A stretch of DNA of 64,000 bases, from contig JBEWZL010000272.1 of NCBI GenBank assembly GCA_045837725.1, forward strand, positions 124,001 through 188,000, given 5' to 3'. The notes under the pieces were generated by a model that ran no database searches, was not told where the DNA came from, and worked only from the letters and a program-made list of their open reading frames with translations. The first letter of the stretch is position 1, and the number at the start of each line of letters is the position of its first letter. A program made the position numbers and the translations under genes. The DNA is from Vermamoeba vermiformis. Lineage: Eukaryota > Tubulinea > Echinamoebida. Positions 49,320 to 61,239 of the stretch are shown one piece after another.

Positions 49320-52300
49320 ATGAGCTTGGTGGATGATAATTTACTCGCGATCTTTTCTTGGTTGCCAAATGTAGCCACCAAACTAGCGGTATCTCAGGTA
49401 ATACATTTAAATATGTCATTTCTTATTTGGCAAACATTTTATACTTTTTTTATTCGACGGATCAAGAGAAAATAATTAATTATCGCCTTTTTACCCACCC
49501 AAAATTTTAATTATTTCGCAAAAAACGAGGAATAATTAGTCGCCACGAATTAGTTCAAAATTTAATTTATTAGGTCTGCACAAAATGGCGGGAGATTATT
49601 ATGCATCCGTCACTTTGGAAGGCTGTCGAAGTACGCCTTGGAGAAAACGACAACAATCATGCACGCGCATATATGCAGTTAGTTAAATTCATTCAACGAT
49701 ATTGCACATCAGTCGTAGACATCTGCATCAAAGTTGTTGACATTGAGCTGCACTTGCCGAAGAATTGGTTGGATGCGATCTTTCAAATCAAAACACTGCA
49801 GAGATTATCAATATTATTTTGCGATGAAGAGTACGGCCATTATAACTTGAAATACAATACAACGAAGGCTCCAAATTGCCCCGATCTGCGATTGCTTAAT
49901 TTGACGAGCGTCGGAGTGAAGGAGGATACATTAAAACTTCTATTAGAGGTAAGTTAATAATTTATTGCAAAATAATTTAATAATTATCTCGTTCTAATTA
50001 ATTTTCTGTTATTTACAAAAGCGGATGCCGAATCTGGAGGAACTCTATCTGTACCCCTACAACAAATTTAGCAAAAGTATTCTACCCACGCTATCAAAAT
50101 GCAAAAAACTACAACGACTCTTGGTCCCTCAAAAAGTTCCTGAAAGTAAAATCGTTCGTGCTTGTCCGTGGCTCAAGTACCTCATTGTTTATGACCATGA
50201 CGGCGACGACGACGAAGAAAGTGAAGATTGGGACGATTTCGTAATTGATCCACTTACTAGAATAGGAAATACTGTCGTCGTACAGGAAACTGTTCTGGAT
50301 CTCAGCGACACCAACTTTAATATCGGGCGGTTGCGGCAACTTAAGCCACTTCTGGTGCCATATACTAGCGGAGCGATTGTAGAGAGTGTGTTTGTGAAGT
50401 TAGGATTTAGAGACATCAATGATTATCCGATCAAAAATGGAGTTTTGCAATTTTTAGTGAACGAAATGCACTATGATTTGAACGCTGCGTAAGATTAAAT
50501 TATTGACTATATATTAATATTAACGTTTAAATAGGGGTCCCGAATATACTTACCGGCCTTCATTTACCCATAGTGAGTCTGTAAGTTGCCTAATTAATTT
50601 GAGATCTGACTAATTTAAACTTTTTCGCTAGAGTTATCGCTACGGACTTTTCGGCACAGATGTAAAGCCAGATTACAGCGAAAAATATCCGTTGGAAGCA
50701 GTGCTCAGTAAAAATAGCCCTGCTGCGATAATTAGTACTGGCAACCCTAGTAGAGAGTCACCCGACGTAGCAGCATTGAGATTTTGGACGGAGCTTGGTT
50801 GTAAACCAGAGTGTCCTGAGCCGAACAGGTCATATTTAACTATTGCCTATCGAGCGGATACACGACTTTTCTTGTTACAATGTGGAGCAGATCCGAACAA
50901 AATTATTAACGTCAAAGAAAATATTCCTGTATATGCTCATATGTTTATGGACCCACGATTCGAAGGTATAACTATGATAATAACTACACACATCTAATTA
51001 TGAAAAAAAGATTCTGGTGCGGTCGTCCAAGCGCTAATGGGCAGAGTTGATTGGAGCATCGAAGTGAAGGGAAAAACGCCTTTAGGAGTAAGTCGTATTA
51101 AATAGCAACATATATTAATGACTCGAATTTTTAGTGGATGATTGAGAATAAGAAATGGGAGTCATTTGAAGCTCTAATGTCAAGCGGCATGAAACTCTCG
51201 GCCATCAATCAATTTACACTTCTTCAGCACGAGCCAACAAAAGTAGGGGTTAACTTATTCCAAGAAATTCGAGACTGACTAGTATTTTTTCAGTTCTTGG
51301 AAAGAATAGCTAACGGATCTATCGACATGATGACATTGAGTGTCGAAATCGCACTTCATATGATCAATACAGGACTTGGTACTTCAATGTAAGCATCATA
51401 ATCGATTCTTCTATGACCCTTCATAACAAAAAATACTAATCTGCGTAATTTAGTGCGCCGTACATAAATGCAAATATCAACAAAATCGACGAGAATGGAT
51501 ACACGCTGTACCACTACATGAGCATGACTTCAAGTGAAGCTAATATGAACAATAAGATAGAGTACAAGCAGGAAGAAGGAAACGAGTTCCGATGGGTTTT
51601 AGCAGACCCCAAGAGTTGTTCGTGGCGGGAAACAAAACAACGTGCATCGTACGATTTGGACGAAAAAGACTATTTATTTGATGAGGAAATGGAGGAAAGA
51701 GAGGAAGAAGAAGCCAGAAAAAAGAAATTTCAGCTTAAACTCCACCAAGTACTAAGACAAACTGGCGCACTGCACGCAACACAGCCACCTAAAAATTTAC
51801 AAACTAAAGGACCAGTCGCTTTTGTCAAGCCTAATATCACGATGGTGACCAAAGACGGCGAGACTGGATTGCTTCTCGTGTGCAAGTCACGACTTACTGC
51901 GGATGCGATGACAAAGCGAATTCAACATAATCTGGCTGCCAAGCCTGATGTTAATAGAGGCGTAGGTTATCAGTTAAAATTATAGAAATTAATTTTCAGC
52001 AAAGTTATTGTAAAGACTCGGAAAAATTGAACTAACTTTTGTTTCATGAACAGGATAAAAATGGCTGGACACCACTACATGCGTTATGTTACGGTCAATA
52101 TTGGCCAGCAGCACTATTGTTACTCAACAGCGAAGCAGACATCAATGCGAAAGATAGCCACGGAGTTACGCCGTTGATGGCTGCGATCTACGGATACAAA
52201 CACTTGCCCAAATCAAATGGATCAAACGAATTCACTGAAAATTTCTTGTCGTTACTTAATGCAGCAAAATTACCTATAGATGTTACTGCTACTGAAAAGG

Positions 52301-54441
52301 TACGTCGAAATACCTCTCCTTGAATTTTTTAACGAAATTTCCAATTAGTTTTCTAACCGAACACTGCTTCATTTGGCAGTCAGTATTGACGATCCAAGGC
52401 TAATTTTGGAACTGTTGAAACTTAAATACGACGTCAATGCAAGGTACGATAGAAACTTGTTCCAATTTATCCGAGCCTTAACCTTCGTACCTTCAAGGGA
52501 TGCAGACGGTTACACCCCATTGCACGTAGCAGCATTGGTCGGTGCAGCAGCTAAAGTCATTGAAATTTTGGTGAAAAATGGAGCTGATGTTAATGCACAG
52601 ACGTACTCGCTCAAATTAACACGTACGAAAAATTCAACTTGATTAACTCTCGTATTAGTATTAATCGTTTTATTTACAGCTGCGATGGTCTTTATGCAAA
52701 TAATGTCCGCGTTTAGGGGTACTGAATATGCCGGTGCCGATGCAGTGCTACCGGATCTGATTTACTTCAACCACCTCGAGGCTTGCAGCAACATGATGCG
52801 AGGCAACAAATATTATCGTGAAGTAATGTAAGAAGTAAGGTATACTAGTATGTCATATTGATTTGATTTTAGGGTTGATAAGCGACCAGTTGCATTATTG
52901 ACCGAAGCGCCGTGGCATTACCACAAACAAACTTTTGACAAGCATGAAGGAACTTCCAAGTAGCTCTAAGTCACGATAATACCATAAATATTGATAGTCA
53001 TATTGATTTACTATTAATATAGTGAACGGTTCTCCGATTGTGATTCTGTTTTCGAATCGCTGACGCGAGGAGCAAATCTGACTTTGACTGATGTGAACAA
53101 AAATAATTATTTGCATTTCGTAAGTACAAAACACTACTGCAGTACTAAAAATTGATATTAATATATATGTCTCTTTTAAGCTCGTCATAATGTGCGGGGA
53201 TAATCATGAAGCGTTATTAAGAGTCGTTCAACATCCACCGTTGAATCAGCTCTGGAACAGCAAAAATGACTCCAAAATATCGCCTTTTTTTGCGTACGAT
53301 ATTACATTTATTCGCATCTTGAAATTTCAAGCTCGATACTAACGTTTCTTTCTAACAACAGTTTGTGTATGAGTCTTACCGAAAGTAACTCATCCAGGTA
53401 TGTTAATATAAGAGGTGCTATTAGTGGCTAATTCATTCGATTAGTTCAATTTACCCGTATCTGCCAAAAACTTATTCGTACGTACAAACGATTTTCTATC
53501 TATTTTGTTCAAGTAATTAATGGATTAATAGAAATAACATGTTCTTATACGACCTCGTTATCAAGCACAATATCGATGTGATGGAATGCGATTACTATGG
53601 AATGTTCCCGTTCTATTACATCGCATCCGCTAAATGGAAACACTTAAACATGCAAAAATGGACGGCTTTGCCAGGTAACCTTGCACATTTAGTAGTATAT
53701 TCTTAATATAAGGATATTATATGCAAAATCATCATTAATGATAATCTAACCTAATTGTAGGAGTGGATCTTACTTTCGAGTTTCCGGATGCGTACAAGCA
53801 GACGAATTTGTTCGACAAGTTATTTCATAAATACCTTGTGAATACAGCGATGCTAAGAGAAACTATCGCTATACGTCCTAATTTTTTGTTACGACAAGAT
53901 CCGAGCGGATTAACTTTGTTGATGCGAGTGGTTCAAGGAGTAAGTTCTGTTTGTCAATATAATACATCATCTGTATTAATCATTGGTATAATATAGATTG
54001 GTTTGGGAGTGGTAAGAGCTCGAAAAACTTAAGAATTGAATTCTAAGTTCGTTTAGGGCGCGCAACACAATTTTATGGACTTCCTCGAAATATTACTCGA
54101 ACATAAGGCGCATTTGAACCTTCAAGAATTGAATGGCAACACAGCGCTGCATTTTGCTTGTCAGTTCTTCAATCTTGGTGCCGTTGACTCGATCCGATTC
54201 AACTTGCAGAACTTGAATATCACCTATCCTTTATTTGCTATACCATTCATGTTACTGGAGGGTACGTACTAATGAAATACCGTAATTATTTCTCTTAAAG
54301 TTAAATTTGACAAATTTATTTGTAGCGGGAGCAGATCCGTCCATCAAAAACAATCGTGGTGAGACGCCGTTGAGTTATGTTCCAGCATTGATGAGTCATT
54401 ACCAACACTTGTATAAATGGATCAAAAGTGCTGCTGAATGA
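49320..54441 (+). CDS. F-box/LRR-like/ankyrin protein, paralogue C
   Basis: Closest to paralogue B. The F-box halves are MSLVDDNLLAIFSWLPNVAT and VCTKWREIIMHPSLWKAVEV. The LRR-like region is LPKNWLDAIFQIKTLQRLSI and MPNLEELYLYPYNKFSKSIL, with an acidic patch (DGDDDEESEDWDD). The linker ENCSWR is seen here as PKSCSWRETKQR. Ankyrin repeats include GWTPLHALCYGQYWPAALLL, INAKDSHGVTPLMAAIYGYK, DGYTPLHVAALVGAAAKVIE and NGNTALHFACQFFNLGAVDS. It stops at KWIKSAAE: relative to B, an Arg codon has become TGA, removing about 14 residues, while the following DNA still resembles B through its stop and beyond. Starts 117 bp after paralogue B. Confidence 0.8.
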
Positions 54442-54509
54442 GCTTAGTCGTGGAGCGAAAAATTGGATGTTGATTAGCACGTGATTTGAAATAACCACCG
54501 ATGTAGGCT

Positions 54510-54800
54510 ATAATATAAGTGTTATCTTCGGCTAATTCGTTGTATTCATGTATCTGCCAAAAACGTATCTGTACATACAAACGACTAATCTTCAGCAGGC
54601 AATTAATGGACTAATGGAAGTGTTCATGTACGCCCTGGTTATGAAGCGTAACATCGATGTGATGGAATGCGATTACTACGGAAAGTTCCCGTTCTAATTC
54701 GAGGAAACACAAAGATGGATCTTGCCGGATATGCATAATAGTAGAGAAAATAAGATAATCTAACCTAATAGGAGATTATCGACTTTCCGACGCAATATTT
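54510..54800 (+). pseudogene. Partial duplicate of paralogue C
   Basis: This matches the 53.43-53.77 kb part of paralogue C across both exon and intron DNA: the intronic CGGCTAATTC-type stretch, TATCTGCCAAAAAC, CAATTAATGGACTAATGGAA, then coding IDVMECDYYGKFPF followed by a stop, and finally the intronic GATAATCTAACCTAAT. Intron sequence is retained, so it arose by DNA duplication, not retroposition. It has no start or F-box and is non-functional. Confidence 0.85.
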
Positions 54801-55005
54801 TATTTGTGCATATTGCAAAAAGATGTGAAGCGAGCAAACATTATCTATGGCGTAAGATCTCAACTACGAGTAAATAAAAGAGTTGAGGTAAGAGTTTGAA
54901 CTCTAACTCAGCAAATCCGACGATACTACCTTTATTAACTCCGTTAATTAAAAGTGCGACCATTAATGATTTAGAGCTTAAGAGCGATGTGACCCGCGGA
55001 ACTTT

Positions 55006-55077
55006 CAAATCTCCGCTCTAATCCTAAAAAATACGAAAGATTCATACCACGTGCACCAACCTTTAAAAGTTGCGTTT
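55006..55077 (+). repeat. Degenerate direct repeat, left copy
   Basis: It begins AAATCTCCGCTCTAATCCTA and ends CCTTTAAAAGTTGCGTTT. It is similar to 55603-55677 (AAATCTCCGCTCTTATCCTA, then CCTTTAAATAACGCGTTT). The two copies flank a small open frame. Function unknown. Confidence 0.65.
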
Positions 55078-55274
55078 GACAAGAGACGGAGTTATGTCGA
55101 CGACTCAAATGACGCTTTTTATGCTATTTGCTATATAGCATCGTGCACACTCAAGCACGTACCCTGTGTTGTAGCGTAGCAAACCAATACGCGACGACAC
55201 AACATCCCAAGCTATAACTTACCTTCCGGGCAACTCCGATATTTGGGAACATTATATAACCTATTATTGCAGCA

Positions 55275-55484
55275 ATGGCGATTTTTAGCAAGTCTGCACT
55301 TCGCCTACATGCATCTATTAATGCTCCTGTAAATAATGCTTTTTTGTACCATTCTTTTCACTTCCTCATTAGGTGTGAACTTATGGGAGGAAGCAAATTG
55401 AGTTCTACCTTGAGAGAATATGTAAACAAACAGGCCAGAACATACCTTCCACTCATTTTAGCAGCAATGTTTATTAGCATTTAG
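55275..55484 (+). CDS. Possible small hydrophobic-tail protein
   Basis: A 69-codon frame starting MAIFSKSALRLHASINAPVN. The N-terminus (Ser, Arg, Leu, Ala, no acid) looks like a mitochondrial presequence, and the C-terminus STLREYVNKQARTYLPLILA ends in a hydrophobic stretch. A shorter start at MGGSKLSSTLREYV is possible. An internal GT-AG pair (55329-55372) would, if spliced, give an immediate stop. No family recognised. It stands alone in the intergenic region between paralogue C and the Zn2Cys6 gene. Confidence 0.3.
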   Translation: MAIFSKSALRLHASINAPVNNAFLYHSFHFLIRCELMGGSKLSSTLREYVNKQARTYLPLILAAMFISI

Positions 55485-55602
55485 AAGCATTCAATAAATT
55501 TAACGTAATCTAACTCAATTCACGAGCGATTATTATTTAACAACTTTACGCGATATCCTACAATACGCTCAATCACAAGTGATAGATACTGACTCGCTCT
55601 AT

Positions 55603-55677
55603 AAAATCTCCGCTCTTATCCTAATGATTTTTCGCAAGAACTTTCATAACCGGTGCTGACCTTTAAATAACGCGTTT
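55603..55677 (+). repeat. Degenerate direct repeat, right copy
   Basis: Partner of 55006-55077, about 600 bp apart and in the same orientation. The first 21 bases differ at one position; the middle part is more diverged. Confidence 0.65.
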
Positions 55678-56375
55678 TCAGAACTAACGGGAATTTCCGT
55701 ATTATTTCCGCTTTCTTACGCGTGGCGCGTGCTTTGTTTTGCAGTTGTTTTTCTAGGCTTTCACGGCAAAACGTATATGAGGTTGCTTCGTCCTCATTTA
55801 TAATACTAACAAACCTGAGGAGTGATCTACATGGTCAAACGCGTCGCTGAATTTAGACTCTCGATCACAGATCTAGCGTCTAAGGCTCACAGTGATAGAA
55901 TTCATGCTTAAAAATATATTTGAAAAATGTAAACGCTCAGACCTTTATCACATAGCATCTTCGAGCTTCTAAATTAGGAAATTGTCCTAATTTGTCAACA
56001 AAGTTTCAAGCACTGGAAAACTGTTATTTATTAAAAGACTGACGATGAATTACTTATATACAGCCGACTTATTCTGAAATGTCCGCAAATTCATTGAAGC
56101 ATAAAGCCTAACAACACATCACCGCGGCAATGAAATGGATCGTGATTGCGGGATGTCTTAAAAAGTTTGCAAGCAATTCTGTAACACTTGCCGTCCGGTG
56201 CAGCAATAGAACCGGAAAACTCGTTTTTCCTAACATTTTAATGTGGCCGTTCACTGAAAGCCGGTTGTATTGATTCCTCTCAGTAAGAAGAATTATTATT
56301 TTAAATAGTAAAAATTTATTTTCATTATGAAGCAAAACAATGCAACATACGTGCACATCATAAATAATTATTTAA
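55678..56375. other. Intergenic stretch, no supported gene
   Basis: AT-rich DNA upstream of the Zn2Cys6 gene. A 47-codon frame near 56131 (MKWIVIAGCLKKFASN) has no recognised relatives. Confidence 0.4.
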
Positions 56376-58200
56376 TTGAACAAAATGGATGCGCATACGA
56401 AGCAAAAAAATATATCCCTTGCTTGCGTAAGCTGCAGAACAAAAAAGCGCAGATGCGATGGAAACCAACCTTGTTCACGATGCGACAAATTCAAACTCGA
56501 ATGTATATACACTAAGACCAAACCACGTGGCGGTAGAATAATTATTAAAAATTACGATCCAGCGGCTATCACTAAAAGCAACCCCGTTAAAGCTGCAGAA
56601 GGTGATATAAATATTACATTAACTAATATTAATTATTTCTATTATTGAAGGAAATTTTACCGTTGATGGGACAAATTATTAATTTTCGAAAATGCTGATC
56701 TAATTTTTAACTCGACACAGGGATTCCAGCGACGGTTCCGTCCATGGATATCACAGTATATATAAATTATTATGCCAATGAACTCGATAATATTTGCAAG
56801 GCTGAACTTGCGCAGTTTCTCCGTTCGACATCAGATCAAACCAGTGCGTACTGACCGTTAAAAGCCCTTGCATTGCTAAAACTACATTTATTATAGGTGT
56901 AGAGCGTAGATTTCATGTTTGCTCCACTATCGCATTGACAGCGTTTACTATGGGGCATCTGACTCAAGGCAGATCATTAACAGATCACGCCAAGTAAGAT
57001 CATTTTCCTGTAAGACCGTAATATATAATATTTTTTATAGGGCTTATTTACCCCAAGTCTTGTCGAGCTGTTCGTTAGACACTGCTATTGGGTTCAATAA
57101 TTTGGCCGCGTGCCACATGCTCGAGTTTGAATTTACACCGGTCACTAATTATTTAAAATTATCTAAAAATGTTGCAAATACTATTTGGAAATTTCAGCAA
57201 ATTACTGAGCCTAGTGGATTAACGAAGACTGGTTCAGTAATGGTTCATACTATTTTAGGCAATTTGCTTTTATCTTTAACGACCTTTGTGGACGAAAACA
57301 ATATTAATTATGTCATGTAAGTATAATAGTATTTGTTATAGAGTATTTTCATTAATATTATATTCAATTACAGCCAAAAGACGCAGCGAAAAATAGATCA
57401 ACTTTCTGAGATCGCAAATCAGATAAATATGCCGTACACAAATACTCTTCAAGTAATATTGGTAAGTCTATTAATGCTATAATTCATTAAATTTCGAATG
57501 ATTACTGAACGTATTATTCATAGGGACTGTTTTCAATTTGCGTTGGTGAAGTCAACCAACTTTTTGACTCAATAAGCAAAATTGAGACCGCTGCCATAGG
57601 ATTGAATGATACGTGGCGAGAGTAAGATATATTTTTATATGATAATCATTCACTTTTGATTGTATTAATCCTGTTTTTTTCAGCTCAATGTTGTTAGTCC
57701 ACATGATCCGGTCGTTCAAGTTGGCGCTGCTTCAAAATAACCCTGAAGAGTTAAACAGGGAATGCAATAATTTCTTAGAAGTATTATCTGCGTTAAATGT
57801 TCGTGATGGCTTTACCTTCGCGATATTGCATACCACTGCGCTATTGTGGAGCGCTGTAGGCCTGAATGCCGAGCTACAACAGGTAAATTAGCGATCTAAT
57901 TTATTTAGGGACGCACTTACTAATATCCGTAATGATTTTCAGTTAGTTGACCTTGTGCGCCAAATCCAGATGTCCTATCCGGGAGTTAAATTTATCGTCA
58001 ATCGTTTCGAGCAGCCAGAGCAAAGTATACAATGGAACCCATTCGTAGACCTTGTTTACAAGTATAGTATTGCTCATTCAATTCCGATGGAAGAGCAGAT
58101 TCAGCACATCCAAACCGAATCAAATCTTACGTGGATTGATGAAGATTTAGGCCTGAATGTAGGGTCACAAAATTGTACGGAGCATTCCGAAGTTTGGTAA
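56376..58200 (+). CDS. Zn2Cys6 (fungal-type) transcription factor
   Basis: The N-terminal binuclear zinc cluster ACVSCRTKKRRCDGNQPCSR...C has the exact C-x2-C-x6-C-x5-C-x2-C-x6-C spacing of Gal4-type regulators, with the basic loop RTKKRR. The rest, spread over about eight exons, is helical and loosely like the fungal middle homology region: LPQVLSSCSLDTAIGFNNLA, LGNLLLSLTTFVDEN, LVHMIRSFKLALLQNNPEEL, LDLVRQIQMSYPG-type segments. It would bind CGG-containing DNA as a dimer. The first intron follows KAAEG shortly after the cluster. Adjacent to an ABCG transporter 131 bp downstream on the same strand; in fungi such regulators often control neighbouring transporters, so local regulation is possible but inferred. 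Confidence 0.88.
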
Positions 58201-58331
58201 TTTGCGCATTTTCGAAATGCGGCGGTGCGGTGCGAACTTTTTTTGGTAATTGCGGAGATGGCGAAGTCCGCGGTCATTACTTAAGGTAATTTTCAGTCTT
58301 TTATTATAATTTAATTTATTTAAACATTCAC

Positions 58332-60932
58332 ATGCACATAAAACTAATATTTACCATTTTCCTAGCGGGTCTGCTGACAGATCGTGTCACATCTGAATGC
58401 CTGCAACCGTTGGGAGTGGCTTTACCTATTTGGATTGGAGATAGTAAGTTATAAATTTATTATAAATTAATATTTGTTATTAATAAATTAATGACAGATG
58501 GCACCGGTCCTGCATGTGCTAGTGGATATTATTGCCCATTTATAAATGAGACAGATCCGACTACTTGGCCTTCTGTTTGCCCGCCAACGCCGAGCTGCTA
58601 CGTAGATAGAGTTGTATCGATACTATGCGATCAACAAGGAACTTATGAGCCTGTTGTATGTGAAGCTGGATTCTACTGCCCAGATTTCAGAACAAAGTTG
58701 ATCTGCCCTGAAGGCCATTTTTGTCGCTTGGGATCGACAGAACCAGTAGAATGCCAATTTTGGAGCGACTGTCCTGAAGGTTCAGAGCAACAACGATTTT
58801 ATGGCGCTTTGGTTTTCCTCATCGGACCGGATTTGCTCCTTGCGGCTGCGTTATTCGCGTATTTATTCTCGCAATATAAGAAAGCTCAAAGACACTCTAG
58901 GAAGACTAGCATCAATATCTCACTTTCGACTGAGATTCCCATGGAAACATTGCTCGAGATCAAGCCTGCCGTAAAAACTCTCGTGGAAGGATTTCAACGC
59001 AGCAGTAACTCGTCTCCACCGCTCGATATTGCGTTTGAAGATTTAAGACTAGTCTTGCCTGCGAAGAAAGTATTATTAGAAGGCGTTACTGGCAACATGC
59101 ACGCAGGAAACGTAACGGCGATTATGGGCCCTTCGGGCGCAGGCAAAACTATCTTTATTAGCACTCTTATGGGCAAGATAGACTCGAGATGGAATAGAAG
59201 TGGTCAATTACACGTTAATGGCGTCGAAACATCTCTTTCTGCGATCAGATCTTCGGTTGGTTACGTGCCGCAAGAAGACATTATGCACTGCGAGCTGACT
59301 GTATGGCAAAACATTTGTTATTCTGCTGATGTACGATTGCCTCCGTCATGGACGAAGAAAGAGCGAAGAGCTTATTGCCATAGGTAAGCAGATCCAACAA
59401 ACAATTTCGATGCATTTTTTAGCTTGAAAATTCGTTCAAAACCCTTACTGCAGTGATAGTATACTCATACCTTATCACAGTATCGTCGAAGTGCTGAATC
59501 TCAATCACGTGAAGCACTTGCGTGTTGGTGACGAGAAGACACGAGGCATCAGTGGAGGTCAAAAGCGAAGGCTGAATATCGCTATGGAACTCGCTGCTGC
59601 ACCTCTTATCTTGTTCTTGGACGAGCCAACGACAGGCTTGGACGCATCGTCTGCATTAGAGGTCTGTGAAGTGCTTAACAAGATTGCAAAGTTGACCTCA
59701 ATCAACGTGGTCGTCGTGATCCACCAGCCGCGAGTAGAGATCTGGAACTCGTTGGATAACTTGCTGATTTTAGCTCCTGGCGGAAAGACAGTGTATTTGG
59801 GCCCACAGAGATATGCGCAAAAGTATTTCGAGCGTCATTTGGAGGTCGAATTCAAGCCGTTCGAGAATCCAGCGGACACTTTGATGGACGCGATCTCCAA
59901 GTTTGGTTTGGCGTATGCTGACAAATGGAAAGTCGATGGACCATCATTACTAGAATCGATAATGCAAGGCACTAAGATCAAAGAGAACAAACGAAAAAAG
60001 AAAACGGATCCGAGACCAACACAAGCGAATCCAGAACAAGCTCAGAAGAATTAGCGAACAACACGACGGAGAGAAATTACGAAGGGTTTGATATCAAGAA
60101 AATTGCTAAACGTCGTGGAGCCAACATCTTCATGCAAATCATCTACGCTCATGGCCGTGCATTGAAACAACAAGCCGTGGGTTATCTCTCGTTGCTGCTC
60201 GAGTTTGGTTTGGCACTATTGGCCGGAATTTTAATCGGTTTGGCAACGACTGGCTCGTACCGAGGACTGCTCAAAGTGCCGTACATCTTGATCTCAGCGT
60301 CCCCTGCGGAGTTAATTATTCCGCTGAAGGCTCTGTTCATGAACATATCGATCGGACTTGTCGGCGCCACTGCTGGTGTCCGTGCCTTTGGAAGTGATCG
60401 CGTGACGTACTGGCGTGAAGCAGCAGCAGGACACAACCGTGCAAGTTACTTCCTTGGCGTGACCATTGCGTACTTTTATCGCATTGCAATGTCCTCGCTG
60501 CACTTTGTGATCATTTTGTACGTGGTTGGCATGCCGATCTCAGACTTGAGCCGAATGTACGCGATTGGATTTTCAACTTTCTTCGCAGTCTATGGCATTG
60601 GCTGTGTCTGCTCAATTTTGTTCGACCCGACCGACGCGCCGTTGACATCTGTCATCGCAACACTCGTAGCCGCAGTCATGAGCGGATTTATTTCAGTTTT
60701 TCCGCTCGGTCTCAAAGCGATCTCGTATGCGTTTTGGAGCAGCGAAGCTTTTTATGCTGGAGAAGTGGAGCCTTTTGGAAACATCTTCGATCTTGATTCT
60801 TCGAGCAAAGGTTGGGAATACACACGCGACAGATTTGCAGTGGACATGGGTGTCGTCATTAGTCTTGGCGTGGCGTACAGAGTCATAGCGTTCATCTTCA
60901 TGGTGTTGCTGAACCGTGATAAACAACGCTAA
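58332..60932 (+). CDS. ABCG-type half transporter with -1 frame change
   Basis: A signal peptide ([19 protein letters not shown]) and a cysteine-rich luminal domain with CxxGYYCP-type motifs ([28 protein letters not shown]), as in ABCG24/28-like proteins, lead to a transmembrane helix. The ABC domain has Walker [10 protein letters not shown]-loop [11 protein letters not shown], signature [10 protein letters not shown], Walker [14 protein letters not shown] and H-loop VVVIHQPR. The C-terminal ABC2 membrane domain has about six helices ([37 protein letters not shown]). The reading frame shifts by -1 at about 59993-60000 in CGA AAA AAG AAA, exactly an A AAA AAG slippery heptamer in phase. Without the shift, translation stops at 60054, before the membrane domain. 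It is either a programmed frameshift or an A-run indel. Confidence 0.88.
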
Positions 60933-61239
60933 TGGGTCGACATCTGTTTTGTACTTAAGCCGTAGGTCATATCGCCTATCTCAGGCGAGATTAAATAAAA
61001 TTGCGCGCTTTTCGATTTATTTAAGAACATCGTTTATTGATAGCAGAGTTGATATGATATTAATCTTTCACCTCGTGACAAACAACGTTGAAACAATTAC
61101 TGAGATCCGTTGTATGGGAGGGAAAAGGAGGATTCGGGTTGGAAACGATTAGTTAAGGAAATGTAAGGCGAAAAATATTTAAATGCGAATTTTTTCATAA
61201 TATTAAAATTTGTAGTAAGCCAAATTACCACAGATCCGA
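60933..61239. other. Intergenic stretch, no gene seen
   Basis: Convergence of ABCG 3' UTR and kinase promoter DNA. No feature recognised. Confidence 0.4.

Noticed and set aside
38827-54441. Ankyrin/F-box array as an inserted giant-virus or poxvirus-like segment
   Set aside because: Viral genomes do carry ankyrin/F-box families, but these genes have dense, consistent spliceosomal introns and base composition like their neighbours, and no viral hallmark gene is present.
55975-56050. Decayed F-box (resemblance of TTTGTCAACAAAGTTTCAAGC to the VCKQW exon)
   Set aside because: The similarity is short and the flanking DNA shows no further family motifs.
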